A DNA stretch of 64,000 bases from Ischnura elegans (lineage: Eukaryota; Arthropoda; Insecta; Odonata; Coenagrionidae), in the NCBI RefSeq assembly GCF_921293095.1, contig NC_060247.1, forward strand, positions 52,735,111 to 52,799,110, written 5' to 3'. How positions within the stretch are numbered: position 1 is the first letter of the stretch; each line of letters opens with the position of its first letter. The notes below the pieces were generated by a model. The model was not told the origin of the DNA, made no database searches, and saw only the letters and a program-made list of their open reading frames with translations. The position numbers and the translations under genes are program-made. This document shows, one piece after another, positions 1 to 11,491 of this stretch.

Positions 1-987
1 GCAGCAATTCGATTATATCGTGCATTGCCTTATCTTCATGATCTTCTGGGTTCAGTCTCTTGAAGAGTTGATATTTTTGAATAATGAAAGCACTCGTCCG
101 CATGTCTGTAGGTTGTGTGTCTGTGAATAGCTTCTTCTTCACTGCCCTCTTCACCCCTTCCGAATCAAACCGTGCAATGAATTCTCGTTTGAAGTCCTCC
201 CAATCCAGATTTAACCCTTTTAAATTTTGCCACCAAGTAGCTGCTTGCCCCTTCAGCTGTTGTGACACTATTTGTGTATAAATGTCAGTAGGTAGGTTAG
301 TTCTACCTAACAAACTGAGTGATCCTTTAATAAAACTCGTTGGATTTTCTTCCAGTCTTCCATGAAATTCTGGAAGGCAGTCTTTCATCACTTTTGGGTC
401 TAAATGTCCACTTGTATAAGGTAGAGTGACTGATGGTGGTAATATATTCCTCACTTGATCACTTACTTGTTCTTGTAACTGTAAAAATCTGGAGTCAACT
501 TCTTGCTTAACCATCTCCATGTTATGCTTTACCCTGTCCAATTCATTTTCTACTGTTACCATCCGGATTTCTGATGTTTCCACGCACTGTTCTATTTGGA
601 TGACCCGACCTTCAATTTTTTTAATAGATTCCATGTTTCCAGTAATAGTAGTCATTTGGTCTGACAACTGAGATGTAATCATCAAGATCTTCTTCTCCAA
701 GTCGTGGTGAACGTCGGACATCTGGATGCCTAAGTTTTGTACCAAACTCATTACACTGGCAAGCACCTCTCTGACACCTACTTCCTCATTGTCCGATGAT
801 AGTTGCTGCTCCACTTCTACGTAGAAGCTGTCAGTATCTCTATTTTCTTTCCTCAGATGGTCTTCCAGTCTCAGAGACAAATCTGTCTTTGTTCCCCTTT
901 AGAAATTCCAAAGCCATCAAGCTGTTCCTTCAGCTGAACTATGGTTAAATCCTTGAAAAATACCATCATCTTCTTAATTTCAGCCAT
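1..987 (-). pseudogene. Broken Gag gene of a Gypsy-type LTR retrotransposon with an N-terminal SAP-like domain
   Basis: Read on the minus strand from an ATG at 985-987 (MAEIKKMMVFFKDLT...). The first ~40 residues, with a pattern like LTIVQLKEQLDGFGIS followed by TDLSLRLEDHL, resemble a SAP domain, a small helical nucleic-acid-binding fold found in some retroelement Gags. A coiled-coil-rich stretch rich in Q, E and K follows, then a capsid-like part containing LKGQAATWWQNLKG and DWEDFKREFIARF, the signature of Ty3/Gypsy Gag (Retrotrans_gag). A frameshift near 895-901, in a G/A run, breaks the frame between the SAP segment and the rest, so this copy is not functional. The frame runs off the window at position 1, so nucleocapsid and pol are not visible. 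It lies antisense in the last intron of the HDDC2 gene. The Gypsy assignment is firm. The SAP call rests on pattern only. Confidence 0.82.
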
Positions 988-1001
988 CTTCTAATACTTT
1001 T

Positions 1002-1019
1002 GTCCTGTCACGGTCGCCA
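1002..1019 (-). other. Retrotransposon primer binding site matching tRNA-Arg(UCG)
   Basis: The minus strand reads TGGCGACCGTGACAGGAC, 15 bases upstream of the Gag start codon. This is the reverse complement of a tRNA 3' end of the form GTCCTGTCACGGTCG plus CCA. As I recall them, arthropod tRNA-Arg(UCG) genes end in this way, pairing with a GACCGTG acceptor 5' end. A PBS at this place marks the inner edge of the 5' LTR, which should therefore begin at about 1020. Confidence 0.7.
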
Positions 1020-1340
1020 ATTTAACGTATCACAGCGATTAAACTCAAGGTAAATATCACTTGACACACTGTATTTTAATCTTAATCTTATTGTACATCC
1101 ACTTCAAGATGGCTCTCCTCTTAACAATCTCTTATTTATCTCTCATCACCATAGCATCAAATCAGCAAAAAAATCAAAATAAAAACAAACATTCTCACAG
1201 ACAAAACAAACAGCAAATGAACTCAAAAATAGAAAACAAACTAAACATATACAAAAGTGATTGCGGTCATAAAGACACATACATCAAACTATACCCAAGG
1301 TTTGGTCTTCTGCATATGAAAATGCCCATCAGCTCCACCT
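1020..1340 (-). repeat. Probable 5' LTR of the same retrotransposon; outer boundary uncertain
   Basis: The sequence directly upstream of the primer binding site must be LTR if the element inserted intact. I see no second LTR in the window to define the outer edge. The limit given simply stops short of the polypyrimidine/acceptor region of the HDDC2 terminal exon at 1395. It is A/T-rich with no coding frame that resembles a known protein. Confidence 0.4.
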
Positions 1341-1394
1341 GAGGTTTCTGAAAGGGTTAAGTAAATCTAAGCTGATTTGTTTCTTCTGTTATAG

Positions 1395-1625
1395 GAATAT
1401 GAAGATCAGTCTACACCAGAGGCAAAATTTGTCAAAGACCTTGATCGGTTTGACATGATATTGCAAGCCTTTGAGTATGAAAAGGAAAGCAAGAAGCCAC
1501 GTAGTCTTCAAGAATTTTTTGATTCTACAAATGGAAAATTTACTCATCCCATGATTGTTGCTCTTGCTGAAGAAGTGTATAAGCAAAGACTAGAATTTGA
1601 GGGAGCCAGTGGAGAAGCATCTTGA
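1395..1625 (+). CDS. HDDC2: HDDC2 (HD domain-containing protein 2, 5'-deoxynucleotidase), terminal coding exon
   Basis: This exon opens after a good acceptor (TTCTTCTGTTATAG at 1381-1394) in phase 0 and encodes 76 residues before TGA at 1623-1625. It starts EYEDQSTPEAKFVKDLDRFD and includes MILQAFEYE, LQEFFDSTNGKF and HP, a close match to the C-terminal part of HDDC2/YfbR-like HD-domain proteins. These are metal-dependent nucleotidases that remove the 5' phosphate from deoxynucleoside monophosphates. The segment covers the last helices of the HD fold, including the conserved KDLD near the metal site. The catalytic H and HD residues lie in upstream exons outside the window. The gene runs left to right and converges on the arrestin gene. 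An LTR retrotransposon occupies its last intron. The identity is strong from the protein pattern; the gene symbol follows the animal orthologue. Confidence 0.9.
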   Translation, partial: EYEDQSTPEAKFVKDLDRFDMILQAFEYEKESKKPRSLQEFFDSTNGKFTHPMIVALAEEVYKQRLEFEGASGEAS

Positions 1626-2380
1626 TGAAGATAGATGATCAGAATAAAAAAATTTTAGGAATTGAAGAGTTCTGTAAAGTATTATTTCCTGGTATTCAAT
1701 CCTTTTGAAGTTTTTAAGTTATAAACAAATTTATCTCTTGACAACCAGGAGTTCTGCTTTACTTTGAAAATTTACAAAAATGGCTTACGTATGTACTCTT
1801 GACTTTGAAGACCCCTGATCTCCTGAATCAAAAAATGCATTGTCATTACCAAGCAATGTCTTAATTTATCCGCAAATATGGAGTGATCAATTAACTGAGT
1901 CTAAAAATAGTTTTATTAGAACTTGCCCATTTCAGATTTTGTATTCATGTGCCCTTGGATCAGTGAAACCTATTGCTCAGCATTCCACCATCAGAAGTCA
2001 TAGTGGCTGCATGAAGTCAGTGGGACCTATGTCTGATTAATGTCCTTGAAAAAAATGTGTGCAGTATGTGTCTGTTTGTGCCACAATTGTTTTGTCCTAT
2101 TGTATGATATTTTAACTATCAAATATACCATGTATATGAGTTATTGCTATTTTACACCTTGCTTCTATTAGCCATTATTGAAATGAACAATGGTGTTCAT
2201 GGACAATCTTCTAAAAAGATTTCTATGCTGGTAATCCCGTACTATTATACATAGTTAGGTGCAGTCCTATAATAAATGTCAATTTTTTTTTCTGCAAAGT
2301 ATCTAGGTTTTATTGTAAGAGAAAGATAATTAATTTTTTTAATGCTCTACAATTTGACAATCCTTACAACAATAAACTTG
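1626..2380 (+). other. HDDC2: HDDC2 3' untranslated region with candidate poly(A) signals
   Basis: A/T-rich sequence follows the stop codon without a plausible reading frame. AATAAA hexamers occur at 2271-2276 and 2371-2376. The first is preceded by a long T-rich tract-free region and would give a 3' UTR of about 660 nt. The choice of poly(A) site is a guess. Confidence 0.45.
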
Positions 2381-3205
2381 GAATTTGGAAAATATTTACC
2401 AAATTATAGTTATAATCACAAAATGATCCATCAGCTTCACGATGAAGTTAATCCTCAGCATAATGCCTACACGTAAAAAAAACTTAAATCCATTGCTAGC
2501 CAAAAATTTGTTTTCACAAGTGAGTATGAATGTTTGTCATTAAATAAGTTATTATCTTAGAAGCATGATAAATTTCAACTACTGCAGTTAGCTCTTTTGA
2601 GCTTTTGCAAGGGATACTTAATTGCCTAAATGAGAAACTCATCCTTCTTATTACTTCCTTTCATGTGTTTTTGTGCTGTAACTATGCAGAGTCAAACGTA
2701 ACCTGAGTCCCCACCTCATGCAGGGTAAATTTATGAGTAGAATTCCAGTAAGAAACAGATTTTTGCTTCCGCGGGCGCAAATAGTAGCTGCCACATTGCC
2801 TCACTCCTCTCCAACTGGCTGGAGACAACTGCACCAAATGCATTGCTACTCCTCATCAGTTGTGAGAGGTTGATACTTAGTGTGACCTGCTGGTTGGCTA
2901 CTCTGCACAGAATGAAGACTGCCTGTGTCCTACACATAGCTCCAATTGCAGTCTAAATCTGGGAAGGGATTGTCTCAACAGTGACTGTGCTGACACATAG
3001 CTGCAAAGGATGCCAATTGCTGTCTTTCTTGTACAACACACAATTTGCATGAGAGCAGCGTAATACTGTAACCATTTTGCTCCTTCAATATCAACTGCAA
3101 GTCAAAGGATGGCCACAAATTGTTAGATACACACCATATGCATAGACATGCAAGGCCTTGAATATCATAGATCATGAAAACCTCTGAATTAATTTTACGT
3201 TAAGG
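2381..3205. other. Intergenic sequence, nothing recognised
   Basis: Short frames on both strands (for example 2731-2937) show no resemblance to a known family and no splice context. I see no repeat with a clear boundary here. Confidence 0.5.
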
Positions 3206-3207
3206 TA

Positions 3208-4066
3208 TGAGGGTTGTACCCTAAGTAAGGTTCCCAATGAGCTGGGAAGGTGCTGGGCTAAATTCGACAACAGTGCCGTTCGCAATGGTTCCCACCCATT
3301 CCAACTCGCTATGTTGCTCTGTGTTGGCTTTGCAGCCAACAAAGATGGAAATGTTGAATGCCACTTCCACCAAGTGTGAATTTCAAGCATTAATATGCAA
3401 GGAAATTACCACCCATGGAGATTCATCGCCAACTGACTGAGGTTTATGGTGAAGAGTTCTTGTCCATTTGGCACATCTGCTATTGGTGCAGGGCTTTTGC
3501 TGAGGGTTGCATTGAAGTTCACGATTTAGAATGGAGAGAAAGACCAACCCTTACAGATCTATGCGATTGTCCAGAAGATCAACAGTAAGCCGCTCAAAGA
3601 TCGGAGGGACACTTTCTGTGAACTTGTTTAACGCATTGAGTAGAGGTCACACACTCCCTCAATGGTTTGGTGGGAGACTTCTTTCACTTAGGAATACAAA
3701 AGCTGAACCATTGTTTTCAAAAGTGAGTCAAAAAAATGGAAATTATGGTGAAAAATAGACAAAAGTGCTACCATTTTATTTGTAGTGATTGCTACACTTC
3801 ATAACACTTTAGTAACGATTACTACGATGAATAAATCACTTGTGTGGTTTCTGCAGTGGAGCGTTTATTGCAGTGGAGGTTTTCAATGAATTATCATCAT
3901 CTGATTTGAGCCTGAAGATGATGATAATTCATTGAAACCTGGGTTGTGCTCTGTAAGAAAGAAGTGGTATAAGTAATTGTGTTATATCCAGGAAAACTTA
4001 ATCACAAAAAACAATGTTTTCTATTTGTAAAAAGGTATGGGAACATTACTTTAGGTACAACCCTTG
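3208..4066 (+). mobile_element. Internally deleted mariner-like element (Tc1/mariner) with TA target duplication
   Basis: The ends are inverted repeats: left AGGGTTGTACCCTAAGTAAG from about 3210, and right, read on the other strand, AGGGTTGTACCTAAAGTAAT. TA lies on each side (3206-3207 and 4067-4068), the mariner target duplication. Inside, the plus strand around 3380-3540 encodes a broken transposase N-terminus of the mariner/SETMAR type: a helix-turn-helix segment with EIHRQLTEVYGEEF, W.RAFAEG, EVHD and RERPTL. Frameshifts and stops interrupt it. The total of 859 bp is well below the ~1.3 kb of a full mariner, and the DD34D catalytic region is absent. It is therefore a dead deletion derivative. 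Confidence 0.82.
3881..3937. repeat. Perfect 22-bp inverted repeat inside the mariner remnant
   Basis: Arms at 3881-3902 and 3916-3937 are perfect reverse complements separated by 13 nt. The arm begins TTTCAATGAATTATCATC. It lies in the right half of the mariner derivative, where transposase sequence would be expected, so it is probably part of foreign sequence that replaced the catalytic region. Confidence 0.75.
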
Positions 4067-4394
4067 TACATTTAGTGCATCCCTGAAATTTGTTTCCCAT
4101 TTAAATGATGATAAATGATAAGCTATTTGCATTTGCAAAGCAGTGAATTGACTACTAAATGCAGCCCTATACATATAATTCAGCTGCAGGATATGCACAA
4201 GGTCCTAGAACTGTCCCCTTTCCTCCTGTTCATCTCATGTTTTTCATGCTTTGCCAGAATGTATTTTCATCATCGGCTAAGAACATAAGCCTCAAAGAAA
4301 TCCATGTAATAAAAATTAAAAACGCATCCTAACATGCAATTGAAGCCACTGCTTCGTTTCTCCCCAGTGACCTCAAAGACTTGTAGTGATGACC

Positions 4395-4560
4395 TTCTTA
4401 TCATCACTGGCCAATGATCCTAAGATTGGTTTGATGCAGCTCTCCACGAAATTCTCGCGTTAGCTAATCTTTTCACACCTGCATATTGCTTCTATTTCGC
4501 ACATTTCTTTACCTATTCCATATATTTTGAGTTCTTCCTCATCTGTTCTTGCAGATTGCA
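4395..4560. repeat. Degenerate dispersed arthropod repeat
   Basis: The stretch containing TTGGTTTGATGCAGCTCTCC, followed by pyrimidine-rich text, resembles a degenerate retroelement-associated sequence common in insect genomes. I recognise the wording but not the exact family. No ends or target duplication are visible. Confidence 0.35.
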
Positions 4561-7500
4561 ATAGGGAGCTATAAGAGGCTACAGTGATGGTTGTATTGTA
4601 TGATGACTTATTACGAATATTAGTAGTTGGCAGAGGAATTAGGGAATATCTTGGTGAGAAATGGGTATTTTTTTTGTCCCTGGACACACTACAGGCTATG
4701 GAGCTGCAAAGAAAAAGGAAACTATCCAGAAAGAAGGCTGTAAGTTGTTCAAGGCTAATGCAAGTGCCTCCGTATTCAACGCTTACCACATGGTAACACA
4801 TTATCTTCGTTGGTGATATTCCCTTGTATCTATTGTTTCAATTTCATTTATTGGGACATAATTTTGCCATTGTTATATGCCTGATATGAAGGTCATTGAT
4901 GTTAACCAGTTAATGTATTGCATTTCAACCCACTTGCAATTAACATTATAGTCCATCTGACTTTACATAGGAGCCCATCTGTTTGTAGCCTCCAATGGAC
5001 TGTAGAGCCGAACTGCAGCTAGCTTCAGCCAAGGTATCACGGCAAAGTGCCGAGCCTGATATCCTTTAATTTTTAATATTCATGGTTGTACAACTTTGGT
5101 TCCAACACCTAATGGCAAATTTCTTTAAATTTTTAAATTTGAAAATATGAAATAAAATCAAAATGCTCTTCCGCAAAATATTTAAACAACTGAATTTGAA
5201 ATAAATTTCTTGGATACATAAAAAGTAGAGCATTACATTAGGGGCCATATTCGATCCCATAATGCTCTTCAAAGATATCACTTAAGTTTTGAATTAGCAG
5301 GCATAAGGTATGTATGGAAGAAATGAGAAACATTTCTCTGAAAAGTGGTAAAGATTCTTCATGATAAAGTATCTCTCCATGTAATGCATTCAATAATAAT
5401 TGGTTAAGATAGAGTGCAAAGGAACAATTAGCTATAAAAGGAGCAGTTAGAAACAATGCAAAATAGAATTAAAGGCTGGATTTTATCTATGAGAGGAAAC
5501 TACAGAGACAATCCAAAAAAATCACCCATCAAATCCATTGAATTACACAAAAAATATTGCTGAAATTAACCGTAGGGTATCTGGAATTGGTTAAAAAAAT
5601 CAACAGAACAAATAAGATTGGTTTGTAATTTTAATCAAATTAAACAAATAGTTCCCAGAAGCAACGAAGCATGGGTTCCCAATATAATCAATGCAAATTA
5701 AATATATGTAAACCATTTACTTCTTCAACGTCCATTGATATATATTACATACACAAAGTTTTCACAACCAATATTGTGCTCGTAAGATGCAAAAAACATG
5801 CATAGCAAAGTTAAAAGAGACTCTTTACGTAACTGAATAAGCAGAGTCAATTAATTTCACATAAAATACAAGGGATGTCTTACACATGCCTCAAAACATC
5901 CCTTCACATGAAGACCATTAAAATAATAATTTTATACTGAACACATTGACAAAATATTTTCTCGTACACCTTATGAATAAAATATTTATATGGTAACAGC
6001 ATACATAGTAGTCAGCATATTGCTTTATTACCAATAGTAAAGAGTGTACTCAAAACATCAAATATTGCATGAAATCCCACTAAAATACACTGAAGAAGTC
6101 AGAGGTGGGAATTTGATGGTAAAAACAGTTCAGGTCCATTCATTTCAAAGGACTACAGCCAAATGACTAATACCGACTAACCACGGCATAAATAGAAAAG
6201 CACCACCCATTATCATTATAGATTCTCACTCATATTATCATGGCACAATCCACATGAAAACGAACTTCCCACATTTCATTGGCCAAATTTGTCATGTATT
6301 TCATTCACTATCAAGTATTTGAATGCCATTCCACCTTAGCATGTCAAAAATGTTGACAGTCAAGATTTTACATAAAAAATATTCAAACTACCTTCACAAT
6401 ATAAACCAGAGTGAGATGTCATATATTCAACCAAAGGCAAGTGCAAAAATACCTTTTTTATAAAATTAGCCCATCCTCCATTAGTCACAAAAGTTCCAAT
6501 GAATTTTTTTTCTCACAATCAGGTGATGGCTGTTACCAAATACCCTGGATACCTGCACAATAAGCATACCCAGAGGCATACTGTATAATTTACGTGGTAA
6601 AATGACTTCATACCTACAATAATGTCATAGGGCTATAGAGAAAGGCACCACTACACTCCATCCATCTTATATCCAAGACTATGCAAAGAAAGACTGATGA
6701 AAAATGGAGGGATTGTGAACAATTTAAAAAATATTGTAAAAAAACCACAGCATCACCACCTACTATTCCATATGAAGACATACTATGTTTCCTGTATAAT
6801 AATATTTTGTATTCAAGTTCATATGGTGACGATTATAAAATGGGAATATATCTTTTTTGTTTACCAATAATATGATTTGATTTATCTACATCCAATTAAT
6901 TACTTCCATGATTAAATGAAAATATATAATGCTAGTCCAAAATTAATCATTTCATGAAATATACAACATGAGGCACTTACTGCAGGCAAGTGACTGTAAA
7001 ATCAAAAACCAGTGTAGAAAGTGGTCAAATAGTTACGAAATATTGTGATTGATATGTCTACCAATATAAACTGTATAATATAACTTAAAAAACACAATGC
7101 AACCCTCTGATATTAACGAAAATTTTTCCATGATATGATAAAATTATAGTATTCTACTGGCCTCTTTAAATTTATTCAGTAATCAATTTTCATAATTAAT
7201 TTACTGAATCAACCAAATTACAATGGTCAAGGGTTTAAATATTTTACTACCATAAGAAGAAAATCTAAAATTCAACGATTAAATTATAAAACAATGCAAT
7301 AATAAATACATTAATTTAAAAAGTATACACCTGCAATTTGATTACAAATTTGAAGTTTTTTGTGCATTCTTCATAAATGCCTTCAAATGAGCAGTTAACT
7401 GAAAACACAAATAATAAGTAATCCAACAGGAGTAAAAATTAGTGAAATCAATTTTCACATAAATGCCCAACTAGAACCCTCATACACATCCAAAAGTCCT

Positions 7501-8515
7501 GGGTAGGTATTTTTAAATAAGATATAACAATAATTTCATTAAAAATCTAAGAAGTAATCAACCAATATTGACAAAAATAAATACTTAGGGGGAAAAGATG
7601 TACCAGAAAAAGGCAATCAAGTGTGCAAACTATAGTTTCCAAAGCTATAGATCTACAACCAAATATTTTAGCTTGGAATTAGTCACAAAAGGTATATGAA
7701 CTGAATCCTTTTCGTGCTTTTGTGCGACTTTAAAACAACTTAGGCCTCTTTCTTTATTCACCAAAAAGAAAGGAAAATAAATTTAGATATTTAAGCTATG
7801 CAAATAGAAGGAAACATTTCCTTTCTTGGTAAAAAAAAAAACAATAAAACTGATTCACAACTAGCAGCTTATAGTAAGACAACTGCATAGTAAATTATAA
7901 GAGGAATGTACCGTTGGAAAATAATGACAAATGTACAGTACTTAAACATTGTCAGATTTTAAAAGTACAAAGAAGGCCATGCAGTCTTTCATGAGGTGAA
8001 ATAGTATCTTCAATGATATATAATATTGGAAAAATAAATTAAAGTATTAAATTACTAATATAAAGTAGACAACTTACAGCTCAAAATTAGAGCTTGCAAA
8101 CAGAAACTTTCAAAATCAAATGCGTCATTTTCACATTAAAGACAAATAATAGTGTGAGGGGCAATATAGTGATATGAATTGATTTGTAATGGAGTGACAG
8201 TATCAAGGCTCAATAAATTCCATCATTACATAACATGTTAAGACAAAAGAACTAACTCACGGACAAAGGAAGTTATCAAATAATGTCTTAAACTCGGATT
8301 ATTCCAGGAAAACACTTGTAAGCAACAGTTCTGAAATTAGAATTTGAAGAAAGATAATTAATAATATAAAATCTTTAACTTCTTAATGTTCAATGAGGGT
8401 ACATCAAAGAATCCCCAGGGCTAAAAACTTATCAACCCATTCAAAATCCAGATCCAGTGTACCATTTGCAAGCCATTACCATCAACACACTGAACTCATC
8501 AAATACATATGATAT
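4561..8515. other. AT-rich intergenic region between convergent genes, no gene recognised
   Basis: I see A/T-rich sequence with many short frames (for example 4460-4801 minus, 5066-5456 minus) that carry no family signature. A TTTATT at 7753-7758 is an AATAAA hexamer on the minus strand and could terminate the arrestin transcript. Confidence 0.5.
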
Positions 8516-8748
8516 TTAGCTGAGAAAAAAATGGAATGACAAAGAAGCCTCAAAATAACCGATGTCAAAGGCAGTGATTTCTTGGTGAGCTAATCCTTCC
8601 AAAGCTGTTACAACCATTACATTGTTCTCCAACCACAGAATGGAACTCAGCTTGCTTGGTTGTATTTCCGATAGTAGCTTAGCTTTCGTAGTAGAAATGC
8701 CTTCATCATATGATGAAGACGAAACTGACCCAGACACCAGGTACTGCA
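8516..8748 (-). CDS. Possible exon of unknown product, or open frame in the arrestin 3' UTR
   Basis: On the minus strand a frame of about 76 residues runs from just after a TTGCAG acceptor-like site (near 8749) to TAA at 8516-8518. It includes KAKLLSEIQPSKLSSILWLE and VTALEGLAHQEITAFDIGYF. Its composition is more protein-like than its neighbours, but I do not recognise a family. No partner exon is evident on this strand between here and the arrestin stop codon at 9192. If the arrestin mRNA ends at the AATAAA near 7753, this frame would simply be untranslated. Confidence 0.22.
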
Positions 8749-9191
8749 ATCCACTACCAACATCAAAATTCAAATAACAGATCATTATGACGTAAAACCT
8801 AGTTTGACAAAGATGCAGTACATATGCATCAAAATTTCAAGTTTCAAATGAGGAAATAAAAATACAAAACAACGAAAAAAATATACATAGACGGTTAAAT
8901 AACAAGAGGGGAAACAAAGTGTTCAAAACATTTCAGAACATACTTCACAGATTTTAAATGCAATGAAAGTCACATGAGATGATTTAGCAGGCAGAAAGGG
9001 ATGACTAATAAGAAAGGAGTGTAGTGATGGGGAGCTCTCTCTTGTATCAAACTCCCATGGACCAGCTGTTCAACATAGGCATCTGGCAGATTAGTCGTTC
9101 GTACAGAAGGAGAATGAGAGAGAGAGTCATGCATGCATTACACAGAAGGTTAAGGAAGACGAGGAGAATGAGTACCCATCTCACTCTCTCC

Positions 9192-9282
9192 TTAGGCCTC
9201 TGTTTCACCACCTTTGAGTCTGAGTCTAGCAAAGTCCTCAAAGATGATGTCATCATCCTGATCCAACGTAGGAACACCATCA
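9192..9282 (-). CDS. krz: Arrestin exon 12 (C-terminus with AP2-binding motif)
   Basis: Follows a CAG acceptor at 9283-9285 and ends at TAA (9192-9194). It encodes [20 protein letters not shown] and then RLKGGETEA. The [16 protein letters not shown] segment fits the [DE]xxFxx[FL]xxxR motif by which beta-arrestins bind the beta2-adaptin appendage. The last strand also supplies the Arg of the polar core in the basal state. Confidence 0.93.
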
Positions 9283-11460
9283 CTGAAAAAAAATTCAATC
9301 TTTAACAACCATTCACATTAACAAAGCATGCAGAAGTAGGTAAGAATAACATGGTTTTCGGAATGGTTTTTCCTCCCCCAACAACTTTCTGAATGTGTTT
9401 TTATTTAACTTTGAAATTAAATTTACTTTTCATTCCATTGCAAAATTAGTTAAATTCTTTTGCAAAAATTTGACAAGATTTGCACAGAAAGTCTAAGGCC
9501 TTCAACGTAACAATCTCCAGTAATGCAAGGTGGGATACGTAATTTTTTTTTAATGTAAGTGAAATGATAACAAAGAAAAATGCATATATGAGCTACGAGC
9601 ATTAATTTTCAAGTATTACAGCATTGGTTGCTGAGGAATAAAGCACAAATAGCCCAATAAGAAATGAGACAAAAATTTCTACTTAGTAAATCCAACCATA
9701 TCACAGGGTGTAAAAGGAGATATGCTAAAAGAGTACTCTTCAACTCGCAGGTAGGCAAGTACATGGTGCACTCTGATAGAGCCAGTTGGATAAAGTAAAA
9801 TCCATAACCATCATCTCATCGGGGACTGCAAAGCCCAAACAGTACTATTCACAATAATGTAGTTTTTACGGAAGATGGCCACCAGAATATTATCATTTCT
9901 CTTGACTTGGAGAAAGGATCTATCCCATGTCACTCACCGCATCACTGTCTCAGTGGATGAATGGTAATCTAATGACAATATTAGGTAAAGAATTCTTTAG
10001 AATCATTACCTCATAAGGAGTTAAAATATATCAGAAATATTTCACAGAGAGGTAGTTGACTGCTTGTAATGGTTATTTGCAGATGATGAAGAAGTCTACA
10101 TGGAAATTAGCATTGATCAAGCAAGTTCTTGATTCCATTAAATATGGGCCAATTCATTTCAGCCTACATCCATACAAAAGACCAATATATGTACAAACAT
10201 CAACTTCAGTTTATGTATTCACATCATTGTGCTAGTACTAAAATAAATTCTTCAATTACTTACGTGTCCAATTGAATTAGATTAGTGTCATTAGAAGGAG
10301 TTGTTTCAGGTTGAACAGTTGGGCTACCATCAGAAGGGGCATCTCCTTCACTTGTTACAGCATTCAAAGGCGGCAAAGAAGAAGATTCTTCCTCAGGCTC
10401 AGGATGCATAAGGGTAAATGGTAGCTCAGCCACCAAATCACTAAAAATTGATTCCAAAAGAATTTCTTAGAAGAAAATCTAAAGTTGAGGGGGCTAAAAA
10501 TTAATTACACTAAAACCACCCTTACAAACTCCTGCTAAATGAAAAACTCCAATTAATAAATGAAAAGGTACTATTGGTCCCACCGGCTATCAACAAAATC
10601 ACGTTAGTAATCTAATAATTTTCGTATCTGCTCTTGTCATGTTCAGTTGTGTTTTCCTGGATCTCCGAGTTCCTCAAAAACAATGAACAGAGTGAACATG
10701 GGTGTTCTATACCCTGAGAGTTTGCTTGACAGTCAAGCAGAATTCGGAGAATTTTTCTTGCAAAGTATGTAGAGAAACCTTTTACACATATATTGTATCT
10801 CTCTCTGAGTCTTCTTTGATCTAATTTGATTCTGATACCCATTTCAATTACCTAATGTGCATAAGAGTGTAATTTATTTATAGGCAGGGCTGGGCACAAT
10901 ACAGGCTGAGGAGTATTTGAAATAAAAAATACTTTTGACTTGGGTATTTGTAAAACAAACTACAAAATAATATTTGAAATACCTTTCAAAATACAAAATA
11001 CATTTGTATGGAAACTAAGAGGTCTTAAAAAAAATTTAACCAGCCTTGGAACGTTATGGATAGTTGCAAACATGAAGAAAACGATTCTAACGAAAACAAA
11101 GTAATATCTGAAGCATAATGTTACCAAAGTGTTATCACAGCTACTTCAAAACTATTTTACAATGTATTTTTTATTTGACAATGGAAAAATGCCAAAAATT
11201 GGTTCTTAAAATACAAGTTACATTCAGGTTGTGTAATTGAAATACCAAATACAAATTACATGTATTTCAAATAAGTATTTTAAAATTCTTGTATTTGAAA
11301 TACTGTCCAACCCTGTCTATAGGTAAATCATATTTATGACGCAGGTTAATTTCATCAAATGTTTTAAAGTTCTATACCTTTACCTTCATTTATTAAATTC
11401 ATGTTTTGATTAATATTCACAGCAAAAAGTAAAGATACATGTACATTAGTCATGAGTATA

Positions 11461-11491
<31 letters not shown>

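Noticed and set aside
3881..3937. Hammerhead ribozyme of a Penelope element
   Set aside because: The hairpin lacks the CUGAUGA and GAAA core in the right arrangement.
4460..4801. 113-codon minus-strand frame
   Set aside because: No splice context, an overlapping frame on the other strand and no recognisable motif.
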